Assembly (NCBI GenBank): GCA_031269825.1
Contig: JAISYP010000031.1
Location: 1-42,270, forward strand
Direction of reading: 5' to 3'
DNA from: Deltaproteobacteria bacterium
Lineage (GTDB): Bacteria > Desulfobacterota > Desulfarculia > Adiutricales > Adiutricaceae
DNA: 42,270 nt
In this document: positions 35,523 through 42,270 of the stretch, piece by piece
Position numbering within the stretch: the stretch's first letter is position 1
Layout: every line of letters starts with the position of its first letter
Notes under the pieces: model-generated
The model's input: only the letters and a program-made list of their open reading frames with translations
What the model was told of the DNA's origin: nothing
Database searches by the model: none
Position numbers and translations under genes: made by a program

Positions 35523-36038
35523 TAATGGCCTGAGCGCGTCTGGCCATAAACCCGGCTAGTTTCTGGGGCCAAGGGGCCAGGCAAGGTATTAGCGGTTCGA
35601 TCTGGCCCTAGTTTTGTTTTTTCGCGTCCTTGGCGCGATGGTTTTTTTCCTTGGTTAATCCCGATGGTTCTGGCTAACTGGCGTCGTTTAAGATGGATAT
35701 TGGGGGGCGTCGAAAAAAGCTTGATGGCGAGGGCTAAAGGGCTGGCTGGCTAAGTAAGCTGGCTAGGCTCGCTGGCCAGCGAAGATAGATTATTTTTCGC
35801 CGCCAAAGCGCGGCGAACTGGACGCGCTTTGAGGGCCTGAAAGGCCTTGGACTTATGGTTGGGCGATCGGGGCCTACATGGGGTTACGGGAAGAAAAAGG
35901 GGGCCATTACTCGAGACAGAGACAACCGCGGTCTAAGGACAAAAAACTTGGCGACAGTGGCTTTGGTCGATCTAGCTGGCAAGTTTGGCCAGAGAAACTC
36001 GGCTAGGTTTGTTTTTTGGCGTAACGGCCAAGGGGGCT
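35523..36038. other. Gene-free region
   Basis: No gene with a plausible start or product. The region contains many GGCC-type words and short imperfect repeats (GGCTGGCTGGCTAAG-TAAGCTGGCTAGGC near 35740-35770). Confidence 0.5.
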
Positions 36039-36261
36039 CACGGGTTGGGCGCTATAATTCGCGCGCCCTTTATCCATCCAACAGCCGCCTCCACGCTTGA
36101 ACTTGAGCCAAAGGAAGTGGTGACCATAAAAACCACCATCTCGATTTTAGGCTTTTTTCTTGGCCATGTTCGCGGGGTTGGTTTACGCGTTAGCGAAAAA
36201 GATCCTCAACCATGGCCTTTCCCTCGATCCGGGCTGGCTTTTGGTTTTTGGGGTCGCCTAA
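36039..36261 (+). pseudogene. Possible remnant of a membrane protein (Wzz-like tail)
   Basis: One frame reads ...FIHPTAASTLELEPKEVVTI..., and after a +1 shift at the T-run near 36150 it continues FFLAMFAGLVYALAKKILNH... to a stop at 36259. A Pro-containing stretch followed by one transmembrane helix and a basic end resembles the C-terminus of polysaccharide chain-length (Wzz-type) proteins. The match is weak; at minimum it is a frameshifted membrane-protein fragment. Confidence 0.3.
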
Positions 36262-36544
36262 GGTTGATGGTCTGGTTTGACCAGCCGCTTGGAGGCGACT
36301 TGACGTGTCAATAAGTGGCTTGGTGGGCTTGGGAGGTCAGAGAAACCCGCCTAAGGTTGAGCCCAGATAGACTTTCTTCCGTTGGGCGACGACCTCTTCA
36401 ACCCGCTGAACAATTAATTACCTAACGATTGGAGAACTCGTAAACGCCTGGTCTGGGAAATTGGCCATCAGTTCGGTAAATCTGACGAGGAGATTTTTAA
36501 CGCCTGTGACGGTTACAGCCCTGGAGCCCCGCTTTTTGGGCGCT

Positions 36545-37323
36545 TAAATTTTTTGAGGCTAAATCCCGCGCCCAGGGCGGCGTTGTGACTGACCTAACCT
36601 CTGGCCGCGTTTAACGTAATTGACGAAAACAGCCCAGTAATCGTTGAGCTCGCCCTTTACCCCAGCCCCAGCTTGGAAACGCCCCCCTCGCCGGTTTAAC
36701 GCCAGTGACTGTCCATCGGTTAGGGCCCCGGTTGACTAGCCCCACGGACAAATGGCGCGCGGGTTTTTGGGGCGCCAATGTCCCGCCGAAACGGATCTCT
36801 CGGATAATCTTGATGGCTTCGAGAAAACCTTAGTTTAAGGGAAATTGTCAAATAAAAAAGTATTAGTTTCAAGAACATATCCATTAGGATTTTTGAATTT
36901 TGGATTTTTCGCGTGACCATCAATCTTAGCCGAACCCGCCATGGAAGAGCCATTTAGTCGCGATACCAGCGAAGTATCCATAAAATGGGTTGATTTTTTG
37001 CTAAACACCTTGATCAACGCTAAGATAGTTTCATAAACCGACTCTATCCAGCCGTCTTGGCGAGCTTTTATATAACTTAGACCCACCGGTGTGGTCAGTT
37101 TAAGCGCCCCCAAATCAAAGATCTCGTTTAGCCCTAATCCGCCAAGTGTCCAGATAAAATCGCCCTTCTTCCAGCCTCCGTTATCGTCGATGTTTTTGGC
37201 GTGGTTTTTCGAATGAGCGGAAGCGAGGTTAGCGTCAAAGAATAAACCATTGTCTATTTGAGAAGAGCCATAAACCCTCAAACTCGCCGTGTCCGAGTCA
37301 GAGGAAAATTTTGTCATTGTCAA
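36545..37323 (-). pseudogene. Autotransporter-type beta-barrel, interrupted by a MITE and frameshifted
   Basis: Read on the minus strand, 37323-36923 encodes barrel-like sequence (IDNGLFFDANLASAHSKN..., GALKLTTPVGLSYIKARQDG...). The 112-bp MITE (36922-36811) then interrupts it. After the MITE, barrel sequence resumes in other frames: IIREIRFGGTLAPQ, then DGQSLALNRRGGRFQAGAGV and ELNDYWAVFVNYV, then HNAALGAGFSLKKF. At least two frameshifts are needed besides the insertion. The passenger domain is absent. Removing the MITE and one target copy restores GSAKIIREIRFGG across the junction. The family is inferred from these patterns. Confidence 0.65.
36811..36922 (-). mobile_element. MITE-like element, copy 3 (112 bp), with 4-bp target duplication
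   Basis: Read on the minus strand it begins TGATGGTCACGCGAAAAA and ends TTTTCTCGAAGCCATCA, exactly 112 bases. ATCT lies directly outside both ends (36807-36810 and 36923-36926), a target-site duplication. The element sits inside the barrel pseudogene and its excision reconstitutes coding sequence, so it is clearly a transposed unit rather than a shared regulatory sequence. Confidence 0.9.
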
Positions 37324-37826
37324 GATTTTTTAGTTATTAAAAGTGACGATATTTATAGTATTTAAGATGTTTAAGATGTTTTAACCAATATTTTCATAGA
37401 TTAGGTTAAAAAATCAGCTATAAAGAGACTATAATCGGCGTTATTAGCCGTATTAACCATATTGACCACGCTGGAGCGCGTGTCCATACAATTTACTTGG
37501 GCGCGGCCTCAGTCTGTGGCCAAGAAAAATTTTAAGACCGACTTGATCGAGAGTTAGCCAGAACGAAAGTCAGATACCTAAGACGCCTTTGGACAATCAA
37601 TCGCCGCTGGGGCGGCCGCCAAGTGGACGTTTTTTGGCTTCCAGAACTCCATCTCAAAGGCTTGATTTTTGTCATTTATCGACTTAGGTCAATAAAGCGG
37701 CTGATGAACCGTTCCCGAAAAATATTTTAAAACGACAGAAGCGCTCGGCTGATTGGTTTCATAAGAAAAATACTCTAACTATAATAGCGTTTAAAAAATG
37801 ATTGACGGGATATAAGAACTGAATAA
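37324..37826. other. Gene-free region between two pseudogenes
   Basis: No gene is seen. Bases 37324-37440 are AT-rich, with the direct repeat TTTAAGATG twice near 37358-37378. The rest has no long open frame on either strand. Confidence 0.5.
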
Positions 37827-38099
37827 AAGGTCAAAAATCCATCTGAGGAACTTGAAAAAGTTATTGTTTGCCTTAAGAATAAAAAAGATAGGATCCATTT
37901 TAGGCGAGAAAGAATAAATAATCGTCCGATTGGGCGTGGCGTAGCGGAGGTCGCGGGTAAAGTTTTCATCAAACAGGGTATGGGTGGGTCAGGAAGGCGG
38001 CGGAAACAGTATGAAGCCGCGAATATTATCGCGAAACGCCCGCTCGTTTTCAAAAAATCGTTGGAATCAATTTTGAAAGAGCTATACGCGCGGGGGTAA
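37827..38099 (+). pseudogene. C-terminal relic of a transposase (ISKra4-like)
   Basis: About 90 codons remain open: ...RINNRPIGRGVAEVAGKVFI then KQGMGGSGRRRKQYEAANII... The block matches the C-terminal P-I-G-S-G-x-x-E-x-x-C-K-x-x-V-x-Q-R-x-x-x-S-G-M-R-W pattern of ISKra4-type DDE transposases, with the catalytic glutamate kept but Cys, Gln and Trp positions changed. There is an in-frame stop just upstream and no start codon, so this is a dead tail. Element ends were not found. Confidence 0.6.
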
Positions 38100-38133
38100 T
38101 TTAAAATGAGACTAGATCTTAAAAATGGGCGAC

Positions 38134-38155
38134 AGGGGCTTGATGATCAACCCCT
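38134..38155 (+). terminator. Hairpin after the transposase relic
   Basis: AGGGG-C-TTGAT-G-ATCAA-CCCCT forms a stem with one bulge, followed by TGTTTGGG. Weak terminator candidate. Confidence 0.35.
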
Positions 38156-38313
38156 TGTTTGGGATAGTTATGGGCGTTTGGAAATATTTTAACTGGCTAT
38201 AGGCCGCTTAAACTTTAGGGCTAACTTTTCGTGGTTATATTGACTCGCGTTTAGCGGTCAACCGCCGCCATCCGTCCCTAGCTTGTCGCTTCTCTTCGCC
38301 CAGACCAGTTACT

Positions 38314-38339
38314 GGCCCAGCGTCAATTGGGCCTGTTTT
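38314..38339 (+). terminator. Terminator-like hairpin
   Basis: GGCCCA-GCGTCAAT-TGGGCC followed by TGTTTTT on the plus strand. No intact plus-strand gene lies just upstream, so it may belong to the decayed transposon, or end read-through. Confidence 0.45.
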
Positions 38340-38374
38340 TGGGTGACCGCCGTTTTGGATTGGCCGCGTCATAG

Positions 38375-38896
38375 TTAGCCACGGTTATTGAGCCGGTAGC
38401 GGAAGTCGCAACAGGAGCCGCCCGTCATCAGGGTTTGGGTTCTGGTTAGCTCAATATCTGGCGCGAAACCTTCGATAAAGGCCCCATCCCTTTCGCAGGA
38501 CAGGATAAAGCCCAGATCCTTAAGGCCCATTTGTTGGTACAATTCCGCGTAGGCGCAGTGGATGACGTCATAATCAAATCGCTCGTCGTCTTGAGTCAAG
38601 ATTTTGACTTTAAGAGCCCCGCCTTTTCCCCACATAGGCTGTAGGGCGATGAGGTTGGCCAAGGTTCCGCCCAGGTCTTGAGCTAGTTTTTGACCAGTGG
38701 CTCGGGCTACTTGTTTAATGGCCAAACCTACGGTTTCTTTGGCCTCCGTCTCGCCCAGGCGTTCTTTTAATATCTGATAGATCGGTTTTATAATTTCGGC
38801 CTCGATTCGACGCCTTTCTAAAAGGGGCGTTTCGGGGGAGCTGGCCTTGGCGTTGTCTATCTGGTCAAGCGTGTTTAGCTGGTTAATCTTGTCCAT
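38375..38896 (-). CDS. L-2-amino-thiazoline-4-carboxylic acid hydrolase family protein
   Basis: 173 residues. RRRIEAEIIKPIYQILKERLG at the N-terminus and the C-terminal block CAYAELYQQMGL...LGFILSCERD...GFAPDIELTRTQTLMTGGSCCDFRY match the ATC-hydrolase family. Its named member opens a thiazoline ring on the way to cysteine. Many homologues are of unknown role, and the call is by family only. The start codon lies inside a tandem duplication of ~18 bases (TGGTTAATCTTGTC repeated on the plus strand, 38880-38912), and no good ribosome-binding site remains. It follows the SagB-type gene by 41 bases on the same strand, so the two are probably one operon. Confidence 0.8.
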   Translation of the reverse strand: MDKINQLNTLDQIDNAKASSPETPLLERRRIEAEIIKPIYQILKERLGETEAKETVGLAIKQVARATGQKLAQDLGGTLANLIALQPMWGKGGALKVKILTQDDERFDYDVIHCAYAELYQQMGLKDLGFILSCERDGAFIEGFAPDIELTRTQTLMTGGSCCDFRYRLNNRG

Positions 38897-38937
38897 GTGG
38901 TTAATCTTGTCTTTCTAGCGAGGTTTTTTGATCCGCG

Positions 38938-39579
38938 TCAGTAGTTGCCGGAAGGGTAGCCAATGGAATGGATGACCAAGATTTTATAGCCCTCCGGCAA
39001 AGTTAATTTGCCCGTGAGTAGTTCCACGCCCGTGGTCTTAATGACATTGCCCAGGCCCATCGAGGCGCAGTAGAGACCCACGTTTTGAACGGATGAGCCT
39101 ACATGGATTCCACCTATGGCCCCGTCCACGATCGGAACCGCGTAAGCTAGAACCAAGGGAGCTTTCCCACTAAAGTTCGGCAAAAAATCACCTTTCGACT
39201 GGAGGGTGAGGATATGCGCTTCCCCGTCGTACAGATAGATACCGCTTTTGAGGATCGCGTAGACTTTGAGGTTTTGGCGATTGTGGGAAGTGGGTATGGT
39301 GCGCATTTTACCGGCTTCCCGATTGACTCCAAAGGCGGACCACAAGATCTGGCTCAAAATGTCCATGTCCAGCGTCTTATCCACGAAATTGCGGCGCGAA
39401 CGGCGTTTGTTAAAGGCCTCGTTTAAGGGCATACCGCCGTTTTTTAGGGGCAATGGGAGGCTTATTTTAGTCTCTTTCTGGGCCCAGGCTCGCGGCGGGG
39501 ATAAAACTGGGCCAAGCGTGGCGATTAAAGCGATGAGGACTAAAGCGACGACGAGGGCTTTCAAATTTGGAGATTTCAC
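38938..39579 (-). CDS. Exported SagB/ThcOx-type nitroreductase-fold oxidoreductase
   Basis: 213 residues. A signal peptide (1-~34, ending RAWAQ) precedes a nitroreductase domain: LNEAFNKRRSRRNFVDKTLDMDILSQILWSA is the FMN-binding start, followed by TSHNRQNLKVYAIL, GSSVQNVGLYCASMGLGNV and a C-terminal IHSIGYP. SagB-type enzymes oxidise azolines with FMN; stand-alone exported relatives are common in anaerobes with unknown substrates. GTG at 39579 is chosen over the longer frame because GGGAGGG lies six bases upstream and the signal peptide begins there. First gene of a pair with the ATC-hydrolase family protein. Confidence 0.87.
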   Translation of the reverse strand: MKSPNLKALVVALVLIALIATLGPVLSPPRAWAQKETKISLPLPLKNGGMPLNEAFNKRRSRRNFVDKTLDMDILSQILWSAFGVNREAGKMRTIPTSHNRQNLKVYAILKSGIYLYDGEAHILTLQSKGDFLPNFSGKAPLVLAYAVPIVDGAIGGIHVGSSVQNVGLYCASMGLGNVIKTTGVELLTGKLTLPEGYKILVIHSIGYPSGNY

Positions 39580-40855
39580 TGATATCCCTCCCAGGGCGCG
39601 ACCTAAATGAAAAAAATAAGGCTTTGGAAATGGGCCAGGATTTATAATATTTTGGCCTGAGCCTTTAAAAATAGATTTAAACGATAAAAAAGCTAAGAGA
39701 AAACCTAAAAGGCGCTTATCCAGCGGTTTTGAGCCAATAGTGATTTGGCTAGTCAAAATCAGCTAGAAAAAAACCGCGCGCTCAAGGCGTTAGGCGAAAG
39801 GTATTGGATTGTGGCCAGCCGACCTTCCGTGAACCTGGGAGTTCTGATAAAAGAAAGATCTTTGGTTGAATTTAAATTTTTAAATGGATTCCTAAGGACG
39901 CGTAGCCAGATGGATTCATAATAACAAATTTTTTAGAATTTGTGTTCGCTTCAAATTTTGATGTTCATCTTATTTAGTTGTAAAATAAAATTGTATTTAA
40001 TAGATAGTTTCAGAAGTTTTAAATATTAAAAAGATAGAATATATTTGTAAAATTAATATTTGATAAACTTTTATTTGTAAGATATTAATCATATATTTTG
40101 GTTCTAGCTATTAGACGAGGAAATTATTTTTTTCCGTCCTTTTAAGCGATCCGACCCGGAGTCTATAATTAACGGATTTGGTGGTCGAGGGACAATACTG
40201 GTGTTTTTAACCCGGCTCCAGACATCAAATATTGCCCAAACAGAGCCGCCGCTTCAAATAATAAAAGCGTCCAGATCAAAGTCCAGGGCAAACAGGCCCA
40301 CAATAATCTTCAAATGGAGTTGAGCTAAACGCGCCGCGACCAGAATGGACAGATCCAACGCTCTCCAAGGCTATAAGGCGACAACTCCTAGCCCTGACCC
40401 GCCGTCGACCCAGTAAGGCTCCAGAACAAGATAAAAGTTCTGGAGCCCGCCCACCTGGGCCCCATCGCCACCAGGCGGCGTCAGAAGTCCTTCCGGTATA
40501 GAACTCACTTCAAATCAATGAAAGGATATCTGACGCGAAACCAAAGCGGAAGCGACAGCCACATCAGATATGGCTTCCACGGGAAAGGTTTGTCTGAGGA
40601 AAAAATGTGGTAGAGGATCCGCTCAAGGAAGGGGTTTACCTTAAGCGCCAACTCATAGCGCCTTGACGGATCGACTGGAGATAGATCCAGGTCGCGATGT
40701 CGGCGCCTGGAAGAGGTAAAAAACTGAAACTGGGGAAAAAATGATTGATAACTCTGGAAGGACTGTCCGGATGGTTTGACTCTTTAACGGGGAATAACCA
40801 ACCTCCAACTGAAACAAGACTCAAACCATGTGGAGAGGATAATGCCTCAATAAAT
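39580..40855. other. Long gene-free region
   Basis: Bases 39840-40100 are very AT-rich. From 40150 to 40850 composition is mixed; a minus-strand frame near 40262-40370 reads ALDLSILVAARLAQLHLKII... to a stop and may be a gene remnant. The perfect 11-bp inverted repeat GGCTCCAGAAC-N9-GTTCTGGAGCC lies at 40417-40447. No intact gene is supported. Confidence 0.5.
40417..40447. repeat. Perfect 11-bp inverted repeat
   Basis: GGCTCCAGAAC, a 9-base A-rich loop, then GTTCTGGAGCC. A strong hairpin without T-run in an otherwise gene-free region; could be part of an RNA or a relic element end. Confidence 0.6.
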
Positions 40856-40874
40856 TACCCCCCTGAACGGATAC

Positions 40875-40967
40875 CCCAAATTCAAGAATCAAAAATTATA
40901 ACTTATTGAAATTAATACTCTTTTACTTGGCTATTTTCCTTAAACTAGGGTTTTCGCGAAACCATCA
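40875..40967 (+). mobile_element. MITE-like element, copy 4, left end lost
   Basis: The core and right end (AAATTCAAGAATCAAAAATT..., TTATTGAAATTAATACTC..., AAACTAGGG, TTTTCGCGAAACCATCA) match copies 1-3. The first ~20 bases are replaced or heavily diverged (GAACGGATACCCC), so the left inverted repeat is not recognisable. Same orientation as copy 1. Confidence 0.8.
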
Positions 40968-41318
40968 ATAAAAGTTTCCGAGCGAAGTTTTATTGCGCTG
41001 GGGGAGCTAGAGAGGGAATTTTTTTAATGGCTATCCGCCATTCATCCTCAATCAAGTCATGTTTCGTCAATAAAACACGTCTCTAGAGCCTTATCCGACG
41101 GGAAAAAATTTTTCTTGACAATGAACTTGGTTATGTGGGATAAGTGGATGTTTTTAAAATTTGAGGTCAAATAACCAGCCTTTTGGTTTTTTTTGGTGGT
41201 CAGCTTGATGAGGCTCATTTCGCGTCAGCGCGGGATTGTATTTTAAGGCGAATTTAGTTGTGATTAATCATAATAAACATATCAATTACGCTCTAATTAA
41301 CAGCCAAAACTGGTTGGC
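40968..41318. other. Gene-free region upstream of the CT-repeat ORF
   Basis: No gene is supported. TTGACA at 41115 followed after 18 bases by GATAAG could be a weak promoter. The rest is unremarkable. Confidence 0.4.
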
Positions 41319-41624
<306 letters not shown>

Positions 41625-42207
41625 TTTTATTAATTATTCAATATAAAATATAATTATATAATTTATGATATAAAATGCATTGATTTTTTCGCGCGCGCGC
41701 GAGGGGAGACTTAAAGCGGGGTAAGCGGGTTTTCTCCAGGCGATGAGCCAATTGACCGAAAGGCCAGGAGGAGATTGGCCAATAAACGGGAAAAAAGCGG
41801 ACGACCAAGAGCTTAGCGGATGGGCTGAGCCCTTTTCCGCGGACAGAGGGTTATAACGCGAGGTTTTTTGAACTTGGCTATGGCGGTTAACAAGCCTTTT
41901 CGTTGGTGAAAGTGGGGAGACCTAGGGCGGTCTTCAATGGGAATTCGAGGCGAATTGGAGACCAATCGATTAACGAGCAAGGAGGTGGGGGACGCTCAGT
42001 CTTAAGCGTATCAACAGAAACGTCGGAAGTGGCGGAGAAGACAACCGGCGGACGAGTGACGGTGAGGGGCGACCCTTTCCTAACTCAAACATCAACAGGG
42101 GCTCCGGACAGGGCAGATGATTAAACGTCCGGGGCTGGGGAAGGGGGCGACCCTAACCCTGACCTAAATTAAACTGATTGGGTTTTTCTTTAATGGAGGA
42201 GAAACGA
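41625..42207. other. Intergenic region with composition switch
   Basis: AT-rich DNA ends abruptly at a CGCGCGCGCGCGAG run (41690-41703), after which the sequence is GC-rich. A 73-codon open frame from a GTG at 41903 has no recognisable product. No gene is supported before 42208. Confidence 0.5.
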
Positions 42208-42270
42208 ATGAAGGGACACAGAGGATTTTTTTCGCCTGGCCGAACCGCGCTTGGCTGGGCCGGGGGGCTA
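42208..42270 (+). CDS. Start of a gene cut by the window edge
   Basis: ATG with an excellent GGAGGAGAAACG just upstream, followed by 21 open codons (MKGHRGFFSPGRTALGWAGG...). The basic start followed by small hydrophobic residues could be the beginning of a signal peptide. Too short to identify. Confidence 0.6.
   Translation, partial: MKGHRGFFSPGRTALGWAGGL

Noticed and set aside
37775-38053. 92-codon minus-strand ORF
   Set aside because: The plus strand of the same bases carries the transposase C-terminal signature; the minus reading has no start signal or match.
41903-42124. 73-codon ORF starting with GTG near the right edge
   Set aside because: No ribosome-binding site, no recognisable motif, and a Gly/Thr-rich composition typical of a chance frame in GC-rich DNA.

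Overview
The window looks like chromosome of a Gram-negative, outer-membrane-bearing bacterium. The gene set (Lgt, Lnt, an OmpA-family porin, GmhA, DegP, an AsmA-like protein, a short PabA-PabB-PabC folate branch, OleA-like and deoxyhypusine-synthase-like proteins) would suit a Desulfobacterota (deltaproteobacterial) lineage. The large non-coding fraction, pseudogenes, slippage-type repeats and relic transposons suggest relaxed selection, as in a host-associated or recently bottlenecked lineage. Taxonomy is inference; there is no rRNA or tRNA gene here to settle it.

Layout. 1-1240: AT-rich spacer, a transposase relic and the first copy of a 112-bp MITE-like element. 1282-8425 (minus strand): ABC exporter and lgt (4-base overlap), an OmpA-family porin with its own promoter and terminator, lnt, and a lone OleA-like thiolase. 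8802-11276 (plus): promoter and a tight pabA-pabB-pabC operon making p-aminobenzoate. 11925-17229 (plus): pyk, a two-gene operon of unknown proteins, and mnmG. 17230-19425: 2.2 kb without genes, carrying a four-copy decayed repeat family and short tandem repeats. 19426-23436: a histone-H1-like protein fused to a helix-turn-helix, then, convergent to it, an operon of an AsmA-like membrane protein and a spermidine-synthase-fold protein. 23927-27382: a small unknown protein, then three single-RRM RNA-binding proteins, each with its own promoter, leader and terminator. All three promoters have the same architecture, with a 16-base TGACTC-N4-GAGTCA palindrome exactly six bases after the -10 box. 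27511-29256: a HAD phosphatase and a PrmA-like methyltransferase. 29551-31765: another gene-free stretch with a different four-copy decayed repeat of about 360-460 bp. 31811-35456 (plus): gmhA, a deoxyhypusine-synthase-like gene, a secreted unknown protein and degP, the first three joined by 4-base start/stop overlaps. 35457-38374: gene graveyard with an autotransporter barrel split by a MITE and a transposase tail. 38375-39579 (minus): an exported SagB-type oxidoreductase and an ATC-hydrolase-family protein. 39580-42270: mostly non-coding, with a MITE, a (CT)20 microsatellite at the head of a very AT-rich ORF, and the start of a gene running off the right edge.

How the genes work together. 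Lgt and Lnt are the first and last lipoprotein-maturation enzymes. GmhA starts ADP-heptose synthesis for LPS core. DegP and OmpA serve envelope quality control and anchoring. PabABC feeds folate. The most distinctive system is the three-gene RRM set with its shared promoter/hairpin module, which looks like a small co-regulated (possibly autoregulated) RNA-binding regulon. About half of the genes start with GTG or TTG.
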